Source: Hyphomicrobiales bacterium (lineage in GTDB: Bacteria > Pseudomonadota > Alphaproteobacteria > Rhizobiales > Methyloligellaceae). From it: a DNA stretch of 64,000 nucleotides. Location of the stretch: NCBI GenBank assembly GCA_021775555.1, contig JAJFHP010000036.1, positions 1 to 64,000 of the forward strand. The letters run 5' to 3'. The notes beneath the pieces are model-generated. The model did no database searches. It was not told where the DNA came from and worked only from the letters and a program-made list of their open reading frames with translations. This document shows, piece by piece, positions 20,780 to 29,205 of this stretch. Position numbers and translations under genes: made by a program. Position 1 is the stretch's first letter. Each line of letters begins with the position of its first letter.

Positions 20780-21316
20780 CTAATGCCTGGCGTTATTTGG
20801 ATGCAGTGAATTGACTCCGGCATGGAGGTTAGCGTCGCAAATGGACTTGTCAGAAAGCATATGTCCGAAATCACGCAATACATTGCCAAACGCGGTGGCT
20901 GTTTCAACCACACCATCTATGTCACTTGAACCAAGCAGCACGAATGCGCAAGACCTCATGGCCGGACATTCCGAATGCTGACTGGCCGCGACCATGGAAA
21001 TGGCCATGCATTCATCGGGGCAGAATCCTGAGCAACCAAACGGAAAATAGTTGATTGACCGGCACGCCTTTTTGTGGACTGACCGGACCCAACATGAAAG
21101 CTCTGTCACTGCGGATTTTGCGCTGACCGGACCGAGTTCCGAAGCGAACAGATTCCAGCCGGTTTCCCAGCAATTGATATCTTCGGTCTGGTACCCGGCG
21201 AGCCAACAACGAAAACCGATGCCGACCAGCCTTTCCGGGCGCTTTACCGGGTTGAACTGCATGGACTGGCGCCGTGCAGGGATGCCTGGCGCAGTGTTGC
21301 GTTTGCGTAATGTCAT
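20780..21316 (-). CDS. Cysteine-rich hypothetical protein encoded between the iron-ABC binding protein and permease genes
   Basis: 178-aa ORF from MTLRKRNTAPGIPARRQ; contains FRCWLAGYQTEDINCWETGWNLFASELGP and FGCSGFCPDECMAISMVAASQHSECPAMRSCAF (10 Cys); stop is 6 bp before the permease start. Confidence 0.6.
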   Translation of the reverse strand: MTLRKRNTAPGIPARRQSMQFNPVKRPERLVGIGFRCWLAGYQTEDINCWETGWNLFASELGPVSAKSAVTELSCWVRSVHKKACRSINYFPFGCSGFCPDECMAISMVAASQHSECPAMRSCAFVLLGSSDIDGVVETATAFGNVLRDFGHMLSDKSICDANLHAGVNSLHPNNARH

Positions 21317-21350
21317 AACGGGAACATCATTCCGCAGGATATTCTGATGT

Positions 21351-21397
21351 GAAAATAAAAGACGCGCCGGCAAGATATTGATCCTGACCGGCGCGCC
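21351..21397 (-). terminator. Rho-independent terminator immediately after the Fe3+-binding protein gene
   Basis: Minus strand GGCGCGCCGG-loop-CCGGCGCGTC (10-bp stem, one G-U in RNA) followed by TTTTATTTTC. Confidence 0.85.
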
Positions 21398-21437
21398 CTG
21401 ATGCCAAATGAGCGAGGCCTGGTGCCCCGGTCTGGCT

Positions 21438-22490
21438 CTAGGAGCTCGGTCCGTTGTTGTACCCGACCTTGTCGACCAGTGCGCTGGCCTTTGAGCGCAG
21501 CTCACCAATCTTGGCTACGGAAAGGCTGTCCGGCTTGAACTTGCCAAAGCTTGCCGCGATTTTGCCGGACAGCACGCCAGACTTCACCGGATACTCATTG
21601 TTGACCGAAGCGTAGAGCTTTTGCCCTTCATCCGAAGACAGGAACTCCATCAGCTGAATTGCATTTGCCTTGTTCGGTGCATTTTTCGCCAGCGCCATGC
21701 CGGAAAGGTTCACATGCACACCACGGCCATCATTGTTGGGCCAGATCAGTTTGACCGCCTTGGCCCATTCCTTCTGTTCGGGCTTCTTCTCATTGGTCAT
21801 CATCAGCGCCAGGTAATAGTGATTGGAGATGGCTAGGTCACATTCACCTGCAAAAACCCCCTTGGACTGAGCCCTGTCGTTGCCCGCGGGCTTGCGCGCC
21901 AGATTGTTCTTCAAGCCCGAGAGCCATTTTTCAGCTTTCTTCTCACCATGGTGAGCAATCATCGAGGCGAAGAGGGCGACATTGTATGCATTCTGTCCAG
22001 AGCGGCTGCAGATCTTGCCTTTCCATTTCGGCTCGGCCAATTCTTCATAAGTGATGGTATTCTGCTTCACCCTCTCCTTCGAGGCGAGGATCACGCGGAT
22101 ACGACTCGTCAGGCCAAACCAGTGGCCTTTGGGATCACGCATGTTTACCGGGATGTTGGTATTGACCGTATTGTTGGTGACAGGCTGTGTGATGCCTGCC
22201 TTCACAACACTGGTCAAACGGCCAATATCCACCGTAAAGATCAGATCGACGGGGCTATTCGCGCCTTCAGCTTTGACGCGCTCCGCCAAGCCTTTCTTGG
22301 CATAGACGACATTGGTTTTGATGCCGGTCTTTTTGGTGAAGGCGTTCAGCATGGGCTGGATCAGGACCGGCTGGCGGTAAGAATAGATATTCACCTCGCC
22401 AGCAGCATGGGCCAGGCTTGCAAAAGAAACTGAAGTCAGAAGAGAAAGTGCGGCAAGACGGCCCGCACGTCGAGCGGTATGGGAGTACAT
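21438..22490 (-). CDS. Fe3+ ABC transporter substrate-binding protein (FbpA/FutA-like)
   Basis: Signal peptide; AAGEVNIYSYRQPVLIQPMLNAFTKKTGIKTNVVYAKKGLAERVKAEG...NHYYLALM typical of ferric-binding periplasmic proteins. Confidence 0.92.
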   Translation of the reverse strand: MYSHTARRAGRLAALSLLTSVSFASLAHAAGEVNIYSYRQPVLIQPMLNAFTKKTGIKTNVVYAKKGLAERVKAEGANSPVDLIFTVDIGRLTSVVKAGITQPVTNNTVNTNIPVNMRDPKGHWFGLTSRIRVILASKERVKQNTITYEELAEPKWKGKICSRSGQNAYNVALFASMIAHHGEKKAEKWLSGLKNNLARKPAGNDRAQSKGVFAGECDLAISNHYYLALMMTNEKKPEQKEWAKAVKLIWPNNDGRGVHVNLSGMALAKNAPNKANAIQLMEFLSSDEGQKLYASVNNEYPVKSGVLSGKIAASFGKFKPDSLSVAKIGELRSKASALVDKVGYNNGPSS

Positions 22491-22623
22491 ATATTCCTCC
22501 AATATGCGAGGTTCAAAGCCTCGGTATCGGTTGACACATCGCTGTTGGGTGCCCCAAAGCGTGGCGCAGATTTGTCTGCATGAATGAGATTTGTCAATTA
22601 TATATTTTGAGAGTTTTCAACTA

Positions 22624-22638
22624 TTAGAATGTTTCTAA
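22624..22638. promoter_or_regulatory. Irr/ICE-like palindrome 1 upstream of Fe3+-binding protein gene
   Basis: TTAGAA-TGT-TTCTAA, perfect inverted repeat in an AT-rich intergenic region. Confidence 0.7.
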
Positions 22639-22654
22639 TTCATATATATTAGAG

Positions 22655-22669
22655 TTAGAATTATTCTAA
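22655..22669. promoter_or_regulatory. Irr/ICE-like palindrome 2 upstream of Fe3+-binding protein gene
   Basis: TTAGAA-TTA-TTCTAA, perfect inverted repeat; centre 31 bp from palindrome 1. Confidence 0.7.
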
Positions 22670-22893
22670 TTCAAAATAATAAGTATTTATATTAATTATA
22701 CTATTATATATAAAAATATACTATGTATAATCGGTTTATTATAAATATCCATACTATTATGGATTTCTCTCTGACAAATTTACCAGCCAATAATATTCAG
22801 CGAAGACGGGGCGATCTGACGCAGGGCAAACGGGGCATTCCCAAGTTCGGGTGCTTGTAGAAGTCTGGCCCCAGTTCTGCTTCATACTTTATG

Positions 22894-22918
22894 ACACACG
22901 CTTCATAATAATGCGTGT
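22894..22918. promoter_or_regulatory. Inverted repeat upstream of serine hydrolase gene (unknown operator candidate)
   Basis: CACACGC-N11-GCGTGTG perfect 7-bp arms, 36 bp before the ATG at 22955. Confidence 0.35.
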
Positions 22919-22954
22919 GGATAGAGTGCAGGTAATGGCGGGGACGCAAGTTTC

Positions 22955-24394
22955 ATGACTATGAAAAAAACAGCTAAAAGGGTGATTATCGGAACCCTCA
23001 TTCTTGGGTTGTTATGGTTGGGATACACATGGCGGAATATCGGCTCCATATTGTCGGTTGCCTCTGCCTTCTATGCCAAGACCTTGTGTTCGGGTGTCTA
23101 TCTCGCAAAAAGGGATGAGCAGCAGGTCGTGTTTGAAGACGTGCTTGCCGATATGTCGTTCGGGTTGCGGCACTGGCACCGGGAGATTTACCCCGACCGC
23201 AATCTCGTCAATATCACTTTGACGGGCTTCCCCCCTGCCGAGCGCAATGCGCTCTATCGGCCTGGGCTTGGATGCACGCTGGTGACCGACACCAGCATTG
23301 AGAAGCTTCACCGCCAAGCGAAGGATTACGCGCCGCCGCCGCCAGCGGGACGTTCAACGGCACTTTGGCCGGAAGGCAATACTGTTGAGCTTTCCGGGCC
23401 TGTTGAAGGCGTTGACGGGCAAAAACTCAAACGAGCTGTGGATGCGGCCTTCGCCGAGCCGAACAAGCGTTTCAAACGGCGCACGCGCAGTGTTGTAGTT
23501 GTCCACAAGGGGCGCATCATTGCAGAACGCTACGCAAAAGGCTTTGGGCCGGATACGCCGCAAATTGGCTGGTCCATGGGCAAAAGCGTGCTCAATGCGC
23601 TCATCGGCACTCTCACAGCCGACGGGCGTATGAGGCTGGATCTGAACCGTCTGCTACCTCAGTGGCAGGCGGCGGGTGATCCACGAAGCGCCATAACGGT
23701 TGACCATTTGCTGCGCATGGTGAGTGGGCTAGATTTCGATGAGCCCCATAAACGCATGCTATCGGACACGCGCAAGATGCTGTTCCTGACAGGCGACAGC
23801 GCGGCCTCCGCAGCTTCTGAAAAGCTCAGCTCTCCCGTGGGCAGCAAGTGGTTTTATGCCAGCGGCTCTTCAACATTGTTGGCGAGCGCCATACGCCCAG
23901 CCATTGGCGGTTCGCAGGCACAGTATTTCTCCTATCCACGTAAGGCACTATTTGGTCCTCTTGGAATGAACAGTGCGGTGATGGAACCGGATGCCGCGGG
24001 CACGTTTCTCGCACCTGCTTTTGTTTATGCCTCGGCGCGCGACTGGGCGCGTCTGGGATTGTTGTATCTCAATGACGGGGTCTGGGGAGGTAAACGGATT
24101 TTACCTGAAGGCTGGGTGAAGACATCGCTCACGCCCACGCCTCAATCGGGTGGTCAGTATGGCGCCCATCTGTGGCTGGAAATTCCCGGCTTCCTGCGTC
24201 CTGATTACCCTTCCGCGCATAAGACTCCTAAAGATGCTTTTTTCATGCTCGGCCATGACGGGCAGATGGTGGCGGTCATCCCTTCGCGTGAACTGGTGGT
24301 GGTGCGGCTCGGGTTGTCACGCAAGCGGAATACTTGGGACCATGAGGAGTTCCTGCATAATTTGCTTCAGGCGGTTGGGAACGGGCAGGGCTAG
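22955..24394 (+). CDS. Serine hydrolase, beta-lactamase (class C) family, membrane-anchored
   Basis: IGWSMGKSVLNALIGTL (SxxK), YASGSSTLLASAI, LGHDGQMVAVIPSRELVVVRLG; N-terminal TM. Confidence 0.85.
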   Translation: MTMKKTAKRVIIGTLILGLLWLGYTWRNIGSILSVASAFYAKTLCSGVYLAKRDEQQVVFEDVLADMSFGLRHWHREIYPDRNLVNITLTGFPPAERNALYRPGLGCTLVTDTSIEKLHRQAKDYAPPPPAGRSTALWPEGNTVELSGPVEGVDGQKLKRAVDAAFAEPNKRFKRRTRSVVVVHKGRIIAERYAKGFGPDTPQIGWSMGKSVLNALIGTLTADGRMRLDLNRLLPQWQAAGDPRSAITVDHLLRMVSGLDFDEPHKRMLSDTRKMLFLTGDSAASAASEKLSSPVGSKWFYASGSSTLLASAIRPAIGGSQAQYFSYPRKALFGPLGMNSAVMEPDAAGTFLAPAFVYASARDWARLGLLYLNDGVWGGKRILPEGWVKTSLTPTPQSGGQYGAHLWLEIPGFLRPDYPSAHKTPKDAFFMLGHDGQMVAVIPSRELVVVRLGLSRKRNTWDHEEFLHNLLQAVGNGQG

Positions 24395-25794
24395 TCGCGC
24401 TCATCCACGGCGGATGCTACCCGGTCCGCGGAAAAGGTTACGTCGATCCGCGTGCCGGAATCGGAAATACTGCGCAGTTTGAATTTGGCCCGGTTGGCTT
24501 CGACAAGCGCCTTGGTCAGCGGTAGGCCAAGGCCAGTGCCCAATTGCGTCCTCGGCGAAGTATCCACCTGCTGAAACGGTTTCAGCGCCACTGAAATTTC
24601 ACCCTCGGACATGCCAATACCAGAATCGCGCACGCGGAGCCTGACACCGCCGGAGACGGTGCTCTGCGTTGAGACGATCACCTGCCCGCCCGGCTTGGTG
24701 AATTTGATCGCGTTGGACACCAGGTTCAGGATAATTTGCTTGATGGAACGCCGGTCGGCCAGAACATCAGGCAAGTCGTCGGCGAAGGCTGTACGCAGCA
24801 GCACGCGTTGACGCTGGGCCTGCGGCTGCAAGGAATGCACGCTTTCAATCACCACTTCCTCCAGATCAACCGCTGTAAAATTCAACTCAAACTCGCCCGC
24901 TTCGATCTTGGAGATGTCGAGCAGATCATTGACGAGGGAGAGAGCATAGAGGCCGCTTTCATGAATATCGCGGATATAGCCGCGATAGCGTTCATTGCCG
25001 ATTGGCCCGAGCTGCTCCTCTTTCATGAGTTCGGCAAAACCGATGATCGAATTAAGCGGCGTTCTCACCTCGTGGCTGACCTTGGCAAGAAAATCCGTCT
25101 TGTTGAGGTGAACGATTGAGCCGGGCTTGTGCCTGTTCCCGCCTTTTTTACCCTTGCTCTTGCTGCGCTTGCCGTCCTTTTTGGATTTTGCACCAAAGTC
25201 ATCATTTGCCGCATTCACCTCATTTGGCGCGGTATTGGACAGGTGGGCCTTCTCACCACCCGGGTCTGTCTTTGGGAGCGCGTTTGTCTGTGGATGCAGG
25301 ATCACCAGGCAGGCCTTCTCGTCTCCTTCCGCCGCAATCGGATGGATAGCTACGGGCATTCGGACTTCTCTCCCGCTGCGCGAACGTGCCTTCAGTTCAA
25401 TCGTTTTCGCCTCCACTCCCAATTTTTTCCCAAGGTGTTTCGCCAGCGCTTTAGTCTCTGATGGGAACACCGCCTTCAGACCGCCCGCCTCTTCAAGTTT
25501 TTCCGCCGAGCTGTAACCGAACGCGAGGGCAAATGAGCTATTCGCCTTGATGAGACGTGCGCCTTCGCATACCGCAAGTCCGGCTGGCAGCGCTTCAAGC
25601 AGCTGTGTCGTGCCAGGTGCACGCAGGCTGTTAAGCGAGAGAGACTCCTGATGAGGCGGGGTGGCCTCATCATCAGTGATGGTGTCAGCCTGTTCGTTCT
25701 CGTCGGGGGCTGATATCAGGCGGGCAAGTTTGGCTAGGGTTTCACGGTTTCCCGCACCGGCTGAACCGCCATTCGGTTTTTCGAACTGTCCCAT
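24391..25794 (-). CDS. PAS-containing sensor histidine kinase, PdhS-like C-terminus
   Basis: NKTDFLAKVSHEVRTPLNSIIGFAELMKEEQLGPIGNERYRGYIRDIHESG... H-box, N/G boxes (GTGLGLPLTKALVEANRAKF); upstream PAS-like segment. Confidence 0.85.
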   Translation of the reverse strand: MGQFEKPNGGSAGAGNRETLAKLARLISAPDENEQADTITDDEATPPHQESLSLNSLRAPGTTQLLEALPAGLAVCEGARLIKANSSFALAFGYSSAEKLEEAGGLKAVFPSETKALAKHLGKKLGVEAKTIELKARSRSGREVRMPVAIHPIAAEGDEKACLVILHPQTNALPKTDPGGEKAHLSNTAPNEVNAANDDFGAKSKKDGKRSKSKGKKGGNRHKPGSIVHLNKTDFLAKVSHEVRTPLNSIIGFAELMKEEQLGPIGNERYRGYIRDIHESGLYALSLVNDLLDISKIEAGEFELNFTAVDLEEVVIESVHSLQPQAQRQRVLLRTAFADDLPDVLADRRSIKQIILNLVSNAIKFTKPGGQVIVSTQSTVSGGVRLRVRDSGIGMSEGEISVALKPFQQVDTSPRTQLGTGLGLPLTKALVEANRAKFKLRSISDSGTRIDVTFSADRVASAVDERD

Positions 25795-25981
25795 AGAAAA
25801 GAGGCCATTCTTGTGTCCGGCAAACCGGAATATGAACAATACCGCGCTCGCTGGGAGGCATACTCCCCCAGCGTCCACAACCTGATTTGTGATTTTGAAC
25901 CGATGCCCGTCGGATCAAATACTCAGCTTTCAAGTCCTGCATACCGCGTATTGGCCCTGTCGTCCACGAGCGTCATAATTG

Positions 25982-26012
25982 TGCAGTGCAAAATAAATGT
26001 TGCAATGCAACA
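25982..26012. promoter_or_regulatory. PhaR-like TGCA-N-TGCA palindromes upstream of phasin gene
   Basis: TGCAGTGCA at 25982-25990 and perfect TGTTGCA-A-TGCAACA at 25998-26012. Confidence 0.5.
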
Positions 26013-26107
26013 TAACTGGGTCTATATATACCCTGCTGCTGAGTGCAGCTAAGGAATTTACACACACCCGGGTGCGGGCCCGGAGCTAGAGGATACGAGG
26101 TAGAACG

Positions 26108-26611
26108 ATGTCAGATTTTAATTTGAATGAAACTAACGAGGCTGCTGAGACCACGGCAGACTCTTTCAAGAAAGTGGAAGCAAGCGTCTCGGAACTTTTC
26201 GAAGGCGTGGACATGGCTGTTCCGGAGGCTGTTCGGGCTATTGCTGAGCAGTCGGTTGCCCAGAGCCGCGAAGCCTATGAAAATGCTAAAGGTTCGATGG
26301 AAGAGGCCGTTGAGGTTCTTGAAAAATCCATCGATCAGGCAGGTCAGGGCGCAGCCGCGCTCAACCGCAAGGTTATCGATAATGCACAGGCCAACCTGAA
26401 TACGGGCTTTGACCTTGCGAAGGAGATGGCGGGCGCGAAGAACATCGCCGAGATCATGGAGTTGCAGTCGTCATTTGTACGCAAGCAATTCGAAGTTCTC
26501 TCCGCACAGGCAGAGGGGATTCGTGAATTGTCCACAAAGGTTGCCACGGACACGGCCAACCCAATCAAGGATCATGTTTCCAAGTCTATTGACAAGGTCA
26601 CGTCCAGCTAA
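26108..26611 (+). CDS. Phasin family protein
   Basis: 167 aa, Ala/Glu/Gln-rich helical; EIMELQSSFVRKQFEVLSAQAEGIRELSTKVATDTANPIKDHV typical of phasin_2. Confidence 0.92.
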   Translation: MSDFNLNETNEAAETTADSFKKVEASVSELFEGVDMAVPEAVRAIAEQSVAQSREAYENAKGSMEEAVEVLEKSIDQAGQGAAALNRKVIDNAQANLNTGFDLAKEMAGAKNIAEIMELQSSFVRKQFEVLSAQAEGIRELSTKVATDTANPIKDHVSKSIDKVTSS

Positions 26612-26750
26612 CATATGCACTACAGGGTCTGCCCAATTGAGTCGTATGGGGCAGGCCGCGTTGAGAAGTGGCGTAGCGTTGAGTTGACCTGCTTCAAACA
26701 GCAGGCATTGTAGCGTTAGTCAAATGTACCCCTCAGAGTAATATGTGCCG

Positions 26751-26790
26751 GAAGGCCCGGAGCATTTCATGCTTCGGGCCTTCTTTTTTA
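26751..26790 (+). terminator. Rho-independent terminator downstream of phasin gene
   Basis: GAAGGCCCGGAGCA-loop-TGCTTCGGGCCTTC followed by TTTTTTA. Confidence 0.88.
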
Positions 26791-26881
26791 TGGCCGGATA
26801 TTAAATGCGATAAGCCGCTGCGGCACTGTTGCATGATGATGTCCTAGCGCTTAATTTGCACGCCAGTTCACACCTTGATGT

Positions 26882-26958
26882 GCCGCCTTAGCTCAGTCGG
26901 TTAGAGCGCTAGATTGTGGATCTAGAGGTCCCCCGTTCGATCCGGGGAGGCGGTACCA
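26882..26958 (+). tRNA. tRNA-His (anticodon GTG)
   Basis: Cloverleaf GCCGCCT...CTAGA-TTGTGGA-TCTAG...GTTCGATCC...AGGCGGT-A-CCA; anticodon GTG, encoded CCA. Confidence 0.95.
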
Positions 26959-27091
26959 TTTTTGATGTCTCTTGCGGACAATTTTGAACAGATATTTTAC
27001 TCACCACCAACAGGGCGGCCGCGGCAAATGGATGTGGACCGGGGCCGGTAAATGACCGCCGACGTCTGACTGGCCGGCCTTATGAGGGTGT

Positions 27092-28648
27092 TCAGATTGT
27101 TTTCTTCCCCGTCGCGCCCTGTGGCTTGCTCACCAGCAGGATCAGCGGGATCGCGGCGGCCGAGACCAAAGTGTAGAGACCGAACGCGTTGAGATAGCTG
27201 ATCATCGCTGCCTGCCGGGCCATCTCCTTGGAAAGGCGCGCAAGCGACTGGGCATCGTCCATGTTCCATTCACCACTGACCCACGGCATCTCGAAGGGGC
27301 GGGAGAAGGGCGTCACAAGTTCCGTCATATGCTCGTAATTCATGGCTGTGGAACGCACGATCTGGGTGACGGTGAGCGAGATGAAAAAGCTCGAGCCGAT
27401 ATTGCGCAACAGATGAAACACGGCAGAGGTCTCAGGGCGAACTGATGCAGGCAGGGTAGAGAATGTGGCGACTGTAAGCGGCACCCAGATGGTGCCGACG
27501 GCCAGCCCCTGCACGATGCCGTTCAGGACAAGCTCATTGAACGAGACATTGAGATCAAACGTCATCAGCCACGCACCGGCAATGACGAGGGCAGAGAAGC
27601 CGGCCAGCATGCATTTGCGTGGGTATTTCTGGCCGATGAACATGGCGATGAAAAAGCCGATCATGGCTCCGAACCCGCGAGAGCCCAGCACATAGCCGAT
27701 GAGCGAATCCGGAAAACCGACCTGTTCGCGCAGTAGCGAGGGCAGCACGACCATCGGCGTGAAGTTCAGCATGCCGTAAATGAACACCAGCACCAGCCCG
27801 AGTGCATAATTGCGGTTCAGCAGCAGGCGCAGGTTGATGAACGGTTTTTTTGCCGTGAGGGAATGGACTACGAACAGATACCCGGCCAGACCTGCAAGAA
27901 ACATTTCCAGTAATATCTCGTTCGAGTCGAACCAGTCGAGTCTCTGGCCCCGGGACAGGACTAGCTGGATGCAGGCAATTGCTGTTGAGAGAAATATAAA
28001 ACCGGTCCAGTCGAGCCGGGTGCTTTCATCAGATGGCGCGTCTTTAGGGAGTGCCAGGTACAATCCAGCAAACGCAACCAGGCCGACAGGCGCGATGATG
28101 TAGAACGCCCAGCGCCAGCTTGCCAGTTCCGCCATGACACCGCCGATGACGGGTCCGAGAAAGGCGCCAAGCACCACGCCGATGCCGAACAGTCCGACCG
28201 CCGCGCCATGTTGGCGTTTCGGGAAGGTGTCGAGCGTGACCGTCTGGGTGAGGGGGGTCAGCGGCGCACCAAGCGCGCCCTGGACCACACGCCAGAAGAT
28301 CAGTTCCTCCAGCGAGTTCGCAGAGCCGCACATATAGGTGGCAATGCTAAATCCCAGGACGGACCACAGCATCACCTGCCGCTTGCCGCCCCTTGCCACC
28401 AGCCATCCGGTCATGGGGGTAACAACGGCGGTCGCCAGGATGTTGAACGTCATTGTCCAGGTGATCTCGTCAGCCGTTGCCGACATCGCCCCTTGAAGCT
28501 GCGGCAGGATGGTCGACACCACCAGGATTGTCGTGGAGTAGAGCGTCGCGCTCAGAACCACGGTGAACAGGATGATATTCCGGCGCGCCGGCGACAGATC
28601 ATTCTCCTGCTCGTCCGCTAAAAATTTTGCTGATGCGGCGTCGGCCAT
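27092..28648 (-). CDS. MFS drug efflux transporter, DHA2/EmrB family
   Basis: Multi-TM; QLQGAMSATADEITWTMTFNILATAVVTPMTGWLVARGGKRQVML; divergent to MarR-EmrA genes. Confidence 0.92.
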   Translation of the reverse strand: MADAASAKFLADEQENDLSPARRNIILFTVVLSATLYSTTILVVSTILPQLQGAMSATADEITWTMTFNILATAVVTPMTGWLVARGGKRQVMLWSVLGFSIATYMCGSANSLEELIFWRVVQGALGAPLTPLTQTVTLDTFPKRQHGAAVGLFGIGVVLGAFLGPVIGGVMAELASWRWAFYIIAPVGLVAFAGLYLALPKDAPSDESTRLDWTGFIFLSTAIACIQLVLSRGQRLDWFDSNEILLEMFLAGLAGYLFVVHSLTAKKPFINLRLLLNRNYALGLVLVFIYGMLNFTPMVVLPSLLREQVGFPDSLIGYVLGSRGFGAMIGFFIAMFIGQKYPRKCMLAGFSALVIAGAWLMTFDLNVSFNELVLNGIVQGLAVGTIWVPLTVATFSTLPASVRPETSAVFHLLRNIGSSFFISLTVTQIVRSTAMNYEHMTELVTPFSRPFEMPWVSGEWNMDDAQSLARLSKEMARQAAMISYLNAFGLYTLVSAAAIPLILLVSKPQGATGKKTI

Positions 28649-28668
28649 GCTTGTAATCGTAACCTTAG

Positions 28669-28689
28669 CTATTGTATGCTATGCAATAG
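28669..28689. promoter_or_regulatory. MarR-operator candidate
   Basis: CTATTG-TAT-GCT-ATG-CAATAG imperfect 21-bp palindrome centred between the divergent emrB-like and marR genes. Confidence 0.55.
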
Positions 28690-28716
28690 TATCAATGCTT
28701 ACAAAATAAAGCGAGG

Positions 28717-29205
28717 GTGGAATTGCAGCTTTCAGAAGGACGGTATCTGGCTTTTCTCATTGTTGACGCGGCGCGGCTGCAACGCACCGTTTTCGACCGG
28801 CGCGTGCGCAAGCTGGGTTTCACGCGCACCCAATGGCTGGTGCTGCGGCGGCTGGGAGAACAGCCTGGCGTCAGCCAGTCGGAACTTGCAGACATGCTGG
28901 AAGTCGAGCGTGCGACAGCCGGACGGCTCATCGACAAGCTCGAGGAAAATGGCTGGCTGGAGCGCCGTGCAGATAAGGGCGATCGCCGCATCAACCGGAT
29001 ATATCTCACCGAAAAAGGGAGATCCGTTCACGGCATCATCGGGCCCATTGCCGAGGCCATGGTGGAAGAGGAGCTTTCGGATTTGTCCAAGCAGGAGCGC
29101 GAGGCTCTGACCGATCTGCTTCTGAACGTCAAACAGCGGTTACAGAAAATGGATGCAGAAAACGAGATCATCGAATCTGCCGAACTTGAGAGAGAAAATG
29201 CCTAG
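28717..29205 (+). CDS. MarR-family transcriptional regulator
   Basis: FTRTQWLVLRRLGEQPGVSQSELADMLEVERATAGRLIDKLEENGWLERRADKGDRRINRIYLTEKG; GTG start. Confidence 0.92.
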   Translation: MELQLSEGRYLAFLIVDAARLQRTVFDRRVRKLGFTRTQWLVLRRLGEQPGVSQSELADMLEVERATAGRLIDKLEENGWLERRADKGDRRINRIYLTEKGRSVHGIIGPIAEAMVEEELSDLSKQEREALTDLLLNVKQRLQKMDAENEIIESAELERENA

